Assembly: GCA_946803715.1 (NCBI GenBank)
Contig: CAMPET010000198.1
Span: 8,231-72,230 of the forward strand
Origin: Beroe ovata
Taxonomy: Eukaryota > Ctenophora > Nuda > Beroida > Beroidae
DNA: 64,000 nucleotides
Direction of reading: 5' to 3'
Each line of letters begins with the position of its first letter. Position 1 is the first letter of the stretch. The position numbers and the translations under genes were made by a program. Shown here piece after piece: positions 1 through 12,636 of this stretch. The notes below the pieces were generated by a model. It saw only the letters and a list, made by a program, of their open reading frames with translations. It was not told where the DNA came from and did not search any database.

Positions 1-27
<27 letters not shown>
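1..27. repeat. (AC)n microsatellite
   Basis: Uninterrupted AC dinucleotides run from the first base of the window, so the array continues upstream. It lies in the intron before the last FZR1 exon. Confidence 0.95.
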
Positions 28-32
<5 letters not shown>

Positions 33-554
33 ATGTAAAACTTCCTGAACATAATGCTGTATTATAATGTGACGGGTTTCAATGTGCTGATAACGGCATT
101 TCACTGATAATCTATACTGTCATGGATTATAATAGTTTTCACCAATATATGCTTCATTAGAGGGAATAGTTTCTGTAAAACGTCCATACTCAAATGTGTA
201 CTAATTATTGAATTAATTACTAAACCATCATAACTGTTGCGGTATTAAAATGAACGCACTCTGCTTAGTTGTTAGACGAAATAACCATTTTCCCACAGAA
301 TATTGAGTAACCCAGTACTCCTTTACCAGAAATCAATATCCAGGCTGCTACTCACACGCACTATCTTTCCCACCATAGGCCACACCAGTCCAAAATACCT
401 TCCTCATTCACCAACGTCCATCTTCCCTCATCTCTCTTCTTTTAATCAACACCCCTCACTCAACTGACATCCCCTCCCCCAGACCCATCCTGACATATCC
501 CCCAAACCCATCCCGACATCCGCCAAGCCCATTCTGACATCCCCCAGACCCATC

Positions 555-620
555 CTGACATGACTCCCTCCCCATCCTGACATGACTCCCTCCCCATCCT
601 GACATGACTCCCTCCCCCAC
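555..620 (+). repeat. CT-rich minisatellite at FZR1 splice acceptor
   Basis: Three tandem copies of a unit of about 22 bases (atcctgacatgactccctcc plus cc) follow looser CATCC-rich copies from about 480. The last copy runs into the polypyrimidine tract and AG (621-622) of the final FZR1 exon, so the repeat supplies the acceptor tract. Confidence 0.85.
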
Positions 621-622
621 AG

Positions 623-799
623 GTTGTTTGCCTAACCGGACATCACTGTCGAGTGCTCTACCTGGCCATGTCCCCTGACGGACAGTCCATCGTGACCGGA
701 GCAGGGGACGAGACTCTGCGGTTCTGGAACATCTTCAACAAGTCACGACTACAGAAGGAGTCCCGATCTGCCCTCAACCTCTTCTCCAGTATCCGGTGA
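623..799 (+). CDS. FZR1: FZR1/Cdh1, APC/C activator (last exon, partial)
   Basis: This 177-base, phase-0 exon encodes the last 58 residues of a fizzy-related (Cdh1) WD40 protein. Visible are the final blade GHHCRVLYLAMSPDG...TGAGDETLRFW and the C-terminal FSSIR-stop, which gives the Ile-Arg (IR) tail that docks Cdh1/Cdc20 on the APC/C. In other animals Cdh1 recruits substrates to the anaphase-promoting complex in late mitosis and G1. The acceptor is cccccacag ending at 622; the stop is TGA at 797-799. An AATAAA at 1113-1118 could be the polyadenylation signal. GAGDETLRFWN fits Cdh1 as well as or better than Cdc20. The rest of the gene lies upstream of the window. Confidence 0.93.
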   Translation, partial: VVCLTGHHCRVLYLAMSPDGQSIVTGAGDETLRFWNIFNKSRLQKESRSALNLFSSIR

Positions 800-806
800 T
801 GGGTCG

Positions 807-889
807 CACGTGTCTGTACAAGTCATGGAGTTATCTGCTGGTCACGTGTATGTACAAATCATTGAGTCACGTGCTGTTCAAGTCACGTG
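807..889 (+). repeat. Diverged tandem repeat carrying four CACGTG E-boxes
   Basis: CACGTG occurs at 807-812, 843-848, 868-873 and 884-889, each within a related GTCACGTG...TGTACAA...TCA unit, directly after the FZR1 stop codon. Confidence 0.7.
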
Positions 890-1237
890 ACGTTGTTATA
901 GTCACATTGTTATGCCGTTATGGTTACATCAGAACGATAATAGGAGAGTGTTTCGACGTTATTATCTCAAGCGACAATATTACCCCCGTTAATTGTAAGA
1001 TATTGGCCATTGTGCACCATGTGATCATTCCTAAAGATACGTATATTCCTCACCGCTGATACGCACATCATGTTATTACGTTATTCTCTCCTGGAATGTG
1101 GTAACTGCGTCGGAATAAAGGATTCATACCTCAGAATTTTTGTTTGATTTTCGTAAAAGAGCAAACTTTTTCCATAACCGGTAGACGGTATTGAATTCTG
1201 GAGAGTTGAAATTGGATCATAAACTCATAGATAAGTA

Positions 1238-1345
1238 AATAGGACGAGTAGTGTGGTAACGAACATTTTACTAGGTTTAGCAACAGATCAACGCTTTGTT
1301 TTATTGCTACAGTGAAATGTTCGTAACAACACTTCTCGTCCTATT
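1238..1345. mobile_element. Foldback MITE of about 108 bp
   Basis: The left arm (1238-1272, starting aataggacgagtagtg) is the near reverse complement of the right arm (1311-1345, ending cacttctcgtcctatt), with about 38 bases between them. There is no coding capacity. A related half-copy lies near 13560-13670, so this is a dispersed family. Confidence 0.75.
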
Positions 1346-3010
1346 CATCATCAAAGTTACCAAGAGATCCCTCTTTCACACACCGGAGAGTTAGACTGAT
1401 ATATAAGTAGACCGCGGTACCTTGTCAGTCGTACAATGACACAATGTCTCTCAGAATATTAGGATGGTTATACTGTTATATAATGGAAAAGTCACATGCT
1501 TACTTTTGAAAAGAGCCCTATTCGATATCGAAACTTCTTTCAAAATTATCCTTGATAATTCGCTAAAGGAGGGAATTCGCTATACTAGTTTTGCATTTAC
1601 TGTTCAGTGTTTTATTGTTGATCGTGTACTAATTTGTGCTTTTTGTGTGTTCCATTTACAGAGATGTTAGAATATGTAATATTGAATTTTCTGGACCTTG
1701 AAAATGGATGTCGTAAATCGGAACATTCAATATTATGCATATTCGCGACCGTTTTAATCGAAAATTACGTCAGGGGTTTGGCATATTGACAAGGCTGAAG
1801 CCGTGATGTCTATAATTGTCTAAGCGTGGGAATTGACCTATTCCCTGACTTAATCCCAGATTTTATTGTACCTACCTACCTACATATTATGTTGTCAAAT
1901 GCTTGTAGAAACTTCAAAAAGAATAGCGAGGATTTTCAATTGGCCTGGGACCCCCTAAGACATCTGTTTTCGATGTGTCCACTTCGTAAAATGCTGTAAT
2001 TGTGAGTTTGTTGTGGTTTCTGCTGGTCTGGTTATATTGACTATTGTCAAATTCTGTGAACATAGGATTGTTCTGATGATCCTTCTCTTCTATGAGTCTA
2101 TGATGCATATATCCACCCTCTGTGATCATGATCGGATACCGCTCCAACATCATGATGGCAGCCCCCTCTCTCCCCTCTCTCCCGGTTGTCGGACATTTGA
2201 ACAATCCCAACTCAGTTTGTACATGAGAATATGATCTTAACACCAACATTCAACAGTACCTGTGCTGTCTTCATAAGTTCATAACTCACTGATATTATAA
2301 TTCGAGTGTATACATCATTATCACGTGATGTGCAATAGATTTGATCTGATTATGAATCCTATGATAGTCGGGTGTCAAACTACGATTTTTCTCTGGAATT
2401 TTATGCGAAAATGATCACACTTTTTGTCCGTTATCTATATTGTAAGTATTGTCCTTACTAAACAGAGTTTCGATTATGGATAGGTAGTAATTTTAGTAAT
2501 TTTGACGAGAACTTGAAATGGTAGATTCTAGTGGATGCTGTGTGTTAATATTATGATATTATCATGGCCGATTGAAAGGAAATGAAATATTTCATTGTTC
2601 TTAGTGTTTTTGTGATGCTGACACCACTCTGTATCACCCCTTCATATTACAGTAACCTCATCCTTTCAGTTAAAAATACGAATGAATTAAAATTGATTAC
2701 GGTAAACGAGAATCACAAAATGTTATATATAATGCACAGACAGATTAATCAAGTAATTAGCCAATCAAGTAATTATAGGAAAGTATTGATATATTTTTGT
2801 GATGTTATTGTTGAATTCACTGTTGTGAAATGAATTTGTTCCCAAATAGCAATTATTTGTTGGTTTTATAACGTTGTGTATGTCATTGATCTACAAACTT
2901 TACGGAAAAGTTGCCAGATTTCTTACGCATAATAATGGAGTCGAGACATGAAGGTTACACTGAATTTATTTTGAAATAATTGTACTAGAATTTAATTCAC
3001 ACAGCACCGT

Positions 3011-3039
3011 TAATGAACTGTAGCGAGCGCAGTTCATTA
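3011..3039. repeat. Short perfect hairpin
   Basis: TAATGAACTG (3011-3020) and CAGTTCATTA (3030-3039) are exact reverse complements around a 9-base loop, tagcgagcg. No function is evident. Confidence 0.7.
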
Positions 3040-3154
3040 TTACATCTTATTAATACAGAGCTGCAAAGCGTTAGGCCAAGATAGAGATTGGTAATCATAT
3101 TATCAGACATACACACATGGTTGTTATAGTTATTAAACCATATTCACAGACAAA

Positions 3155-3245
3155 CACACACACACGCATACACGCCCACACACACAAACACAGACACAGA
3201 CACACACGCATACACACGCGCACACGCACAAACACACACACAACA
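3155..3245 (+). repeat. Imperfect (CA)n tract
   Basis: A CA-rich tract with ACACGCATACAC interruptions. It produces opposed low-complexity open frames that are not genes. Confidence 0.9.
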
Positions 3246-3413
3246 GAGTATGTAACACATGATTCATGTCCACATAATGTTGTGAGTTGTGACATATGGG
3301 CAATCTCATATAAAATCAATCATAATCACGTACCCCTTGCCACTCCATGTCACCGATATGGTTGATCAAAACTGACAGCTGTCACGGCAGCCATCGACAA
3401 GCAAGGTAAATCT

Positions 3414-3477
3414 TTTAGTATAGATCTGGTGGTTTTTAGTACAGATCTGGTGGTTTTTAGTATAGATCTGGTGGTTT
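3414..3477 (+). repeat. Three-copy minisatellite
   Basis: Three near-identical copies of ttttagtatagatctggtgg spaced 21-22 bases, each with an AGATCT site. Confidence 0.85.
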
Positions 3478-6400
3478 CGACGACATTCAAAACTGCTCAG
3501 GTCACATCATAATCACGTTACAAACCCATTTTCCAATAAAGGACGCGATAGGACACAATCTTCTAACTTCTCTAAAAACTCCGATTTCACACACTGCTTC
3601 ATGATCTTTACCAGATACTTAGGCAGTGCTAATTTAATCCCTCTCTTTCAATTTTCCGTCTCTTAACGGTTTGTCTGAAAAAAATGGCCACGCAAGAGTT
3701 TTTCGATATTATAAGATTGGTGTAGCATAACTGAGAATACGCGATCTGCAGTACAGGAAAGGGTCGATTCAGTCATGTTTAAATCCTGTGTGTCTATATT
3801 TTCCAGAAAAGTACGATCTTGTCAGTAATGGGCGTGGTCATATTGCACGTGCAATCTGTGTACAATGACATGTATGATAACGGTGTACTACTCAATGTGC
3901 GATTTCATCTGCACAATTTCTACTACTCACATCTGCATGTTTTGAAATGACACGGAAATTATTATTTGAAAGTGGGAAATGATAATTTGGGGTAAATTAG
4001 CTTTGCGCATACCAGTCCACGAATTTTCATGGATCGTGTTCAGATGAATTGACAATTTACTAAGATGGGACTTGGGAATGACCTAACTTTGAAGAACCAA
4101 TGATTTCTGTGAAAATACTTTGAAATAAATGCTTATCAGGAGGTTATCACATATTATCAGTTATTACACACTTTAAAATCTAAAAGTGGTGTGTATGAAT
4201 CAGTGTATTGGATCTGAATTAGGTATAGGTCTGATCGCCCATTACACTGGATTTTGAGAAATGTGCAGTCTACATTCACTCCCGTTGATGTGTTATCAAG
4301 ATTGATCAGTTACACAGTAAAATTCATGTATTAATGCTCTTTAATCCGCCTTATCAGAGATAACTGATAAATTATACTGAATCTACCTCACACTTATTCA
4401 CATTCATTGTTCGTGTAGAGTGATGATACGGAAAATAAGAAATGACTGGTTTGAATCAGTGGTTTTGAAATTGCATCTCACTATTTTTGCGTTAGAAGAA
4501 CTAAAGAAAAGCAGCTAAAAACCACACTTCTCTCACAAAGTATGATAATTATCTGTAATTAACTTCTAATTATGTAATTTGGAGTATGGCAGATAGTGAC
4601 ACATAGCACGATGTGACAGGTTACAGTGACACAATGTGACATAGTACAGTGACAAATTATCATGACTATGACATTCCTATCGTGTTCTCTCCATCACTGA
4701 AGCAACAGCTCCAGTGATTGACTTGAGTTAGGGAAAGGACCTACAAACCATAAATATGACCATGATAATATGACCATTGATCATGAATATGGGACATCAG
4801 ATAGATGAACGCACAAGTTTTCCTATATTAGTTCTTGTCATTCCTAATGTCGGTTGGTTTTGGTTTTAAGATTTGGGATATAATAAGTATATCTCATCAC
4901 TATGTCAAGTTTTGGTCGCTATCGTTTACCAAAAACAGTTATCGTTTAGGGGTTAACCTAAGACCTTGATTTTTTTTGCATATTCATGCGAATAAATTCT
5001 AGAAAAAAGGAAGCTATTGGTTTGTTTTTCCCAAAATTCAAATTTACCACGTTTTTTCCTGGAAGATGGTTGGCTAGCATGTGTAAATTTACAGCTGAGT
5101 TTTAACGGTGCAACTTGCACGGTGGTAATTCCAGTTACATGGTAATTTAGTCTACACTACTTCAGTATGTGCAGGAGATTGACTCGTTTTTCTCAAAACA
5201 AACGTCTGTTAAAACTTTTCAGTTTTCAGACGGCCGACGGGTTTTTAAAATTGACACGAACCACAACGGTCGATCCGTGGTTTTAAAAGACATCGCTTTC
5301 GGAGACGGGAGTATGTGAGATTCCCCGAGAATTATGATATAGATTTGCTGAGCATTGCCATCAGACGTGATGTGCCAATAATGTGCCATTTTGGCACATG
5401 TTGCGCGGCTCCCTAGCTACCAAAATAGTAACTTCTGCCGCGAAATCATGTGCTTTTTTCTACGATCCTTCATTCAAAAGAGTGTAGCTTTCAGTTCAGA
5501 CTGTGATATTTTGCGCGCGCGCGCTCATCACGGACGTATAATTTCTGAAATTCGTAGAATTTATGAACATTCTTCAAAAATTTAATATTTGAAAATGAGA
5601 TGGCGCCAAACTTCAACAAATTCGATGATTGATGATTGTTAAAACAAACTTCCTGCTAGGATGTATGACCTCACCACGATTATGCCAACAACTATCGATA
5701 AGAAAGCAGATTTGGTTGAAGGGAATGCGGCCGACATTGGACAGTCTCATGAGGTATCCAGGGAGAGAGGGCGATGCCACTGATTGAAGGACATGTCACG
5801 GAGATGATGCTATAATGATGACACTCACGTGAGTTAAATGCAGTGAACTGTCATGCGACACTTGACATGAAGCTCTGTCAAATTTTGCGCGATTCCACGC
5901 CCACCCATTGATATCACCCTGCATTTGACAATACTTGTATTCTTTTCGATCGATGATAGCCCCTGTCGAGAACTTCGTTCGCCAGCGGTTTGCATCAGGG
6001 GTCTAGCATCGCTTGACAATTGTAATCTGGACGCACACCCGCAAGTCAACCACGTCTCTATCACCATGAAACTCTGCTCATGCTGAGACTGCGATGACGA
6101 GTGAGGACCAATTGCCAAAACCTAAGAATATAGAAACCGCTCTGATGAAGCACTATTAGGTAATAGGTATAGCCATAGGTAGATTGCTTGGGATTTTACC
6201 CTTGGCAAGGCCGCGGTTGAAGACCACACGTTACTGCTAGAAACCTGAGACCGAAGTATTGTACTGGTTGTAAGGGGCCTGTCTCGGAAGCCCGCGGTTG
6301 AGCATATATTAACCCTGCCTGCATCTCGTCGTTTCATTGGTTTATTCCATGCCCGCGGTTCATCGTGTAATAGCTCTGATGTTGACTCTGATGTTGACCG

Positions 6401-7957
6401 TTGTCGCTCGAGCAATCGGCGGCCCCATGTTCAGGGTTCCATTATCAAATGTTCAAATATCCAATATCCATCTTTAGTGAATGCTTACTTCATATATTGA
6501 TAGGCATTACCCCATTATAAAACCTGTGACCACTCTATAGTTGTCAATTGATCCATGTTCATTACTTACTACCATGTTCATTACTTACTGCTTATACTTG
6601 CAGTTGCTTATGATTGAATACTAATACTATAAGTACCTATAGGTAATGCCCATGCCAAATCTTCGCACATCGATTGCAATATTGATCACTTGTCAAGCTG
6701 CACAACCTTCTACCTGTCGTGACCGTGAAGATTTGTCGAAATACCGGTATATATCCGAAATAAATGCTATTTCCCCATCTTATCATGTTCCTGGCCATGC
6801 TGCAGGCTGCTCACAATAAGTGACACGCAATCACACATTGCATCGAACGTGTATGGTCTATTAGAAAGATGTTCAGTACTTTTGAATTAGATAGTTCTAT
6901 ACTCTGATCAACAGTTGAACTCTACGCTGTACGGCTTACAGTGTTACTGTACGGCGCTGCGATGCCTTTAGCAACAGCGTACGCGTCTTTATAGTCTAAG
7001 TCATCTACAGCTCTGGCGAAAAATTGCCGTACGCATTTTTGACTTCATTCATTTCGTTTGAAGCCAAGAATCCTGATCTTATCCTTTGGTTTACAACGAT
7101 TTGGCCGATTTGTTCCAAAGTGCTCCTTCATAAAATCAAAGTTTCGAGAGCGTAGTTTGGACTTGACGTCCAATCACTATTCACTATCAATACCTCTGAC
7201 CCCAATCGATAGGAAAAGCATCTTTGTGCTGTATTCGATAAACGCCGTCGTTGTGTTGTTATATCCGATATGGCTCAATGGGTAGTGTATCACGTCCATT
7301 TGGCGGGTTTTCAAGTTTCTCATAGTATATTTTGACCTCTTTGATATTTATAGAAAACTGCTTGCCATTCCTTGCTGCTTCTGTACAGTTATTTTTGTAA
7401 TAGTGAATATTCAAGTCTGTGCTTCATTATATTATGTCGAATCAGAAGGAACTTATTATACCGCGATGCTACAAAAATAGCCTCGCTCCTATTTTAATTT
7501 TGATGATAAACTGTCCTGTGAAATATCCATGACAATCAAATGGTGTCAATTCAGATCTGACAGCTTTCCTAGCCGTTTGTTAATGACTCATTAGCTCCAC
7601 ATGTCCAGCTGATCATACCATTGATCACCTGATCACCTCCAATCGGAAGGAATAATGAACCCTTTGTGGAGATGCATCATCTGGTGACCAATTGATCGGT
7701 TCCTTCCTCCATGGCATGAAGTTCTGTTAATGAACTTGGGATAGAGTGATTGACATTTTCCCCTTATTGCGAGATAGCTGTTGCCATTAGGAAGTTCCTC
7801 ACATTGACTATCGCGCTTAAGTTTAACAGGTGTTGAATTTTCAAATCTCATTTCTGAAGCTTTTGATTCTCATCCATACAGATAGTAATGAATGAAACAT
7901 GCAAATAAGATCGTGTGATTTCGGAATGTAACACAATGTGCTTTGTCTTGTAACACT

Positions 7958-8130
7958 CCCTAGTATCGACTCCCTAGTATCGAGTCCCTAGTATCGACTC
8001 CCTTGTATCCCCTCTCCTCAGTACCTATTTCCTAGTACTCAATCTACTGAGTCATCAGGCATCGCTCTCTAGTAGACTTAGAGCAAACTCACTAGTATTG
8101 CTCACTAGTATTGCTCACTAGTATTGCTCA
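7958..8130 (+). repeat. Two adjacent short tandem arrays (CCCTAGTATCGA and CACTAGTATTGCT)
   Basis: Four copies of cctagtatcgactc at about 7960-8010 and three copies of cactagtattgct at about 8090-8130. The two units share CTAGTAT, so one array may derive from the other. Confidence 0.8.
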
Positions 8131-8959
8131 CTCCCTAGCTACCACTCGCTGTTCTGAGATTGATCGCTGCCTTTCCACACGAGGAAATGGGAATAGTCAT
8201 GATGTCAGCGTCATCATTATGATCATGTTTTGGGAGCTTTCGATGTTGAAATATCTTTGAATCAAAATTGTATCATGACAGTTTCCATCAATATCCTAAC
8301 CCCTTTTAAATTAGATATTACGATTTTGATTCAATACGCAATTTCTACATTCCGCTGAAATCGCATTGTGTCATTATCTGCAATGAGTAATTTCAATCGT
8401 ATGATTAGTTCTCGCTATAGCATTTATTCGCTGAAATCTGGCCATTTGTGTTTTCTTCCGTTCAAATTTCTAAATAGCGCGGGTTCGATGCATGCTGATT
8501 TAGCCCGTGTTGTTTATCTCGTATTGTTCTATGATGAGTTGCACCGCTATAAGGAATCTACCAGTGGACATGAGCACGTATACGGTGTTTAATGTCTATA
8601 ACGGTGTTTAATGTCTATAATGTCACGGTGCCTAATGTCAATTTGATAGTAGTACTATAATCCAGGAAACTATAATAGCCAGACTTGACTTGTGCGGGCT
8701 CTGATGAGATTAGCTTTTAAGAATTGCCATTGTGGACGATATCTATTGCTGTATGGGATGTTTCGTGATAACCGGATCTTTCTCTATGTGTGTGTCGGTG
8801 TGTGCATCTTTTCAATCTGGGCGTGCCGATTGTTAATATGATAAGTGTTAATATGATAAGTTAATATGATAAGTATAAGTGAAAGTATTGACTCAATTCT
8901 CCGAAATTTCTCTTTATTAGACATTCAATTTCGAAGGCAGCACTATTTACTTGGCTGTC

Positions 8960-9145
8960 ATACTCATAGTCCATATTATTATAGTCCATATTATAGTCCA
9001 TATTATTATAGTCCATATTGTTATAGTCCATATTATAGTCCACTCTCCATAGTATCCCCCTGTGCGCAGTACTGCATGGTGCTGCAGTACTGCATGGTGC
9101 TGCAGTACTGCATGGTGCTGCACTGCTGCAGTACTGCATGGTGCG
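8960..9145 (+). repeat. Two back-to-back minisatellites
   Basis: About 8960-9043 repeats atagtccatattatt units. About 9067-9145 repeats ctgcagtactgcatggtg, a palindrome-rich unit. The translations are repetitive on both strands and are not genes. Confidence 0.9.
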
Positions 9146-9834
9146 TATTGCCAAAATTTCACTCGGCGCACCTCATACTCTCATAGGTGTGATGCAACAG
9201 CATATTATCTCACAGTTTCTCGTTAAATAACTATATATTATTCTCTGGCGAGATCTGCTGTTTTTGTGATCACTCAAATTCGCAGTACCTGGGCGCAGAA
9301 ATACGCCAACTTGTTTGCACGTACTGACGCACGATATTGCGAATCTTCGTGCCTGGCCAATAATATGCAGCTGTCCGATCCACACTCTATAAGCACCCCC
9401 TGTTCGTGCGGGCACGTTTGCTAGTACAAACTATAACAACGATCATAACAACGAATCAATATACAGAACAACAACACTCGTCCACGATGATCACCACGCG
9501 ATCCGATGCTGGACAGTGTTGCGATGATTATTTTCTAGACACAGTTTTAGTCACAAATTATTCCAAGTTCCGCCCACTGCGAAATTAAGTTAATCTTGCT
9601 AAAGACGAATTATTGGAGTACGTTTCCTAAGCAGTCTCTGAGTCTCACTTGAATAAACTTAAAACTAGTTAGTACTAGTTTGCATTCTGTTCAGCATACC
9701 TATATAGTGTTCATATAGTGTATCTATAGTGTTTATTTAAACAGGATTAACAGGATTGAATTTCAATTATCAGTCCATCACCCATACTCCCATCTTTAAC
9801 TTGTTTTCCTCCTCTTAGCAGACTGTGACTCAAG

Positions 9835-12636
9835 ATGAGTACAGGTGATCATGTCGCCGGCCCGGTGTCAGATCAGGACATCATGCTGGCACCTGTGACA
9901 GGTGGTGGTCCTGACACCTGGACTGCGGACTGGCTCACTCGGGCGGGTGAAGTGGGCTTCTTCGCACTTCTTTCCTTCATCATGATCATTGCTTGCTTGG
10001 GTAAGAAGGATTCACATTATAGGATTCATATTATGGTATGTTCCAAATATTAATTTTCTATGTTGCCATCATAACGATGTATTACTCTGTGGATCCGCCA
10101 TAGCCCATAGGTTCACTCCATCTCTCAAATTAATGAGATTCCCCTCTACTTCTCTTTGATGGCGACTCTTTCAGGAAACATGGTAGTGCTAGCCATTGCC
10201 GTCAAAACCCCCAAGATGCGGACAACAAACAACTGTTTTATCTTCAACTTGGCGTGCTGCGATTTCCTAGTTGGGTGTTTCAGTATTCCCCTCATGCTTG
10301 TCACCATTTACTCTGACAGGTTTGTCACTATTACCTGATAGGTTTGTCACAATTTAGTCTGACAGGTTTGTCACGATTTACTCTGACAGGTTTTTTACAA
10401 TTTACAGTTTTGTCATTATACCAGCTTGCTGTTGATACGTCAGTTTGGATTAAATTGTTGTGGCGTTTTAGTAAGAAATAACCGTATTAATTTCGGAGTA
10501 GTGACATGACAACTTTAAATCGAAGGGCGAAATTTACTCTGCCGTTATAGACTTGATCTGTGTGTCGAAACTGAAATTCGTTTTAAAATCAAATGCCAAG
10601 AACGATCGATTATCGTTCGACAACATGAGAAATATCACTGAGGTGACGACAGGTAGTGTATTCGCTAAGGTTACAGGCGCAGTACGTGACGTCATCACAG
10701 GATACAATCTACATAGTACACTAGCGCAGCTTGAAACACTTGAAACATTACAGTAATACACACACACGTGACTCAGGCGACACAATATACGTGACTCACA
10801 CACGTGCAATTCTCACAGGTGGATATTTGGGATGGCAATGTGCCAAATCGCTCTGGTGATCGACAACTTGATAATGATGGAGAGTATTTGGACACTGGCT
10901 GCACTGTCAGCATTCCGAGCCCTCACCGTCATCAACCCTTTCCGTATGAAACAGGTAGCTATGTGTATGACGTATGTACACATTGTACAGTGTACAGTGT
11001 ATATAGTGTATATTAATGTTCACTGCAGTACAGAGTGGGCGTGGTCCAATTTAGCGGCTCATTCGTAACTCGATTGCTAAGTGATATGTGATTTTGTGTG
11101 TCGTCGAAGTTTGCTCGTACGGCGGGAGCTCCATTTATTCTGTTGATTTGAAGAAGGATAAAATTAAACAGCACTATGGATGATATTTTAGTCTCCTGAC
11201 ATGCTCTCTTTTAAGCACTCTGTACGGAAAGGTGTCCTGGTCACGCTACTCATACTGTGGCTCCTAGCCGGCTGCTTCGTCTCAACTCCTCTCCTAGGCT
11301 GGGGAACGTGAGTATAACAGTTCAATGTATTATACATTGTATACATTGAATATTGAGTATACATTGTATACACACTGACATGTTTCTCGCAATGCGGGAT
11401 TGATCTGACTCATTGGCGGCCCAGAGGACCAGGAATCCGTTATCTCTTATATTGGACACCGCCGTCCGGTTCTAATGTCCCTAATGTGGGGATTATTCAT
11501 CCTGGGCAGGAACAATCCGGTATTTGACACGTACCTAACTCCCCAGGTACGGTTTCTCAGAGTTCACATTTAACTGTGGAGTAGGATTCGGCACGTTCTT
11601 CGTCTCATTCATCGTCCTCGTTCTCTTCCTGCCGATATTCATTGTCGTCGTCTCGTACGTTATCATTCTCCACACGCTTGCACTGTCCAACTCCATCAAG
11701 AACAGGCCTCCAAAGGAAAAAAGGTCGGAAGTATGATCTTATATAATGATCTCGAATGAAACTGATGGTATTCTCAATGGAATATTCCACCTTTTCTGCA
11801 CCTTATTATTTCTGTCATCTTATATAATAGTTCCGCAGTATCCGCATTGATAGACGAACTGCAATGACACCCGATGTTAACTGTGGATTCACACACACGG
11901 ACACCCATAACAGAACCTGCAGCTCTACTGGTACTGGATTTGTGCTGTATATCTGAGTCACAGTTAATAATCAGAAGATTATAGCCACTATTTAACCATA
12001 AGCCATGTTTAAAAGTGGAAAATCACCGGCAGGAAATGCTAAAGAGAGGAAATTCAGGATCGGTCTTACGTTCAATGTTCTCTGCTCTGGTTCGGCTAGG
12101 TCCTCCTTGAGAGTAAGTCCTAATCCAACCCACTATCCATGACATGGCATGATAATACTTGATTCAATGATTCTCAACACGTGTGACTCGAGTTTGATCC
12201 ACACTCTGTAATCCCCAGGTCCTAGTTATTGTGGGTGTTTTCCTACTCTGTATCGGTCCACTCCTCATTATAGCCTTCATCATGTACATCACGGGTGATA
12301 TGGGGAGTGTACACATGAGTCAAACTACACTCTTCATAGTCTACATCGTCTCCCTCAGCCACTCCGCAATCAACCCGTGTGTGTATGGGCTGTTTGACAA
12401 GCGGTTCAGGTACTGTTAACTGTCCGTATGCAGATCCAGCTCGTTTCAAATCAGCAGCCTTCTTCCGTATACTTCATAAGTAACTTCCACCTTACTCCAG
12501 GCATGAATATAGAGCTACGTTACGGTGCAAGCCACGTTCTCATAACGCAGACACGGCCATGAGAGGTATCCGTGCTACCCTACCACTTCCACGGGCCCAA
12601 ACCGGGACCGATAATCATCTCACTGTTGGACACTGA
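9835..12636 (+). CDS. Class A (rhodopsin-like) GPCR, 8 exons, DRY motif altered
   Basis: The exons are 9835-10000, 10175-10319, 10819-10954, 11192-11307, 11547-11723, 12016-12112, 12219-12409 and 12501-12636, giving 387 residues in frame. TM1 has GNMVVLAI. TM2 has FIFNLACCDFLVG. A W-I-F-G motif and the TM3 cysteine follow. The expected DRY is FRA (LSAFRALTVINPF). TM4 is LWLLAGCFVSTPLLGWG. ECL2 has the partner cysteine (EFTFNC). TM5 has FLPIFIVVVSY. TM6 has LLCIGP. TM7 is SLSHSAINPCVYGLF, an NPxxY motif. The GWG motif and YGL resemble opsin and melatonin receptors, but the retinal lysine position in TM7 is leucine, so it is not an opsin; ligand unknown. The exon 5 donor and exon 6 acceptor are the least certain junction. 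AATAAA near 12880 could serve polyadenylation. Confidence 0.87.
10310..10402 (+). repeat. Tandem repeat of the GPCR exon 2 splice donor
   Basis: The exon-intron junction tactctgacag/gtttgtcac is followed by three more copies of the 22-24-base unit at the start of the intron, at least two of them with an intact gacag/gtttgt donor. Confidence 0.85.

Larger units (their letters stand above)
800..9834. other. Intergenic spacer rich in repeats; no supportable gene
   Basis: The first 300 bases are probably the FZR1 3' UTR. The rest is AT-rich. Open frames here are short, lack domain signatures and often fall in simple repeats. It holds a foldback MITE (1238-1345), a hairpin (3011-3039), CA-rich tracts (about 3155-3245) and several minisatellites. 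Three copies of CCGCGGTT occur between 6210 and 6361 without an obvious gene. A 5' UTR exon of the downstream GPCR may start after the cag at about 9821. Confidence 0.6.

Noticed and set aside
1914-2249. 111-codon frame on the minus strand
   Set aside because: No domain, signal peptide or splice context; overlaps an open frame on the other strand in AT-rich DNA.
2582-2833. 83-codon frame starting with a hydrophobic segment, like a secreted peptide
   Set aside because: AT-driven composition, no promoter elements, no cleavage motif after the segment, and an unstructured tail.
5834-6415. Two adjacent minus-strand frames of 94 and 97 codons
   Set aside because: Low-complexity Ser/Arg composition without family motifs. 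They may be old element debris, but nothing supports a gene.
8861-9186. Overlapping frames on both strands with repeated Tyr/Ser and Cys/Ser units
   Set aside because: Direct translations of two minisatellites.
9835-12636. Opsin identity for the multi-exon GPCR
   Set aside because: The GWG motif and YGL after NPxxY are opsin-like, but the TM7 lysine position is leucine and DRY is changed.
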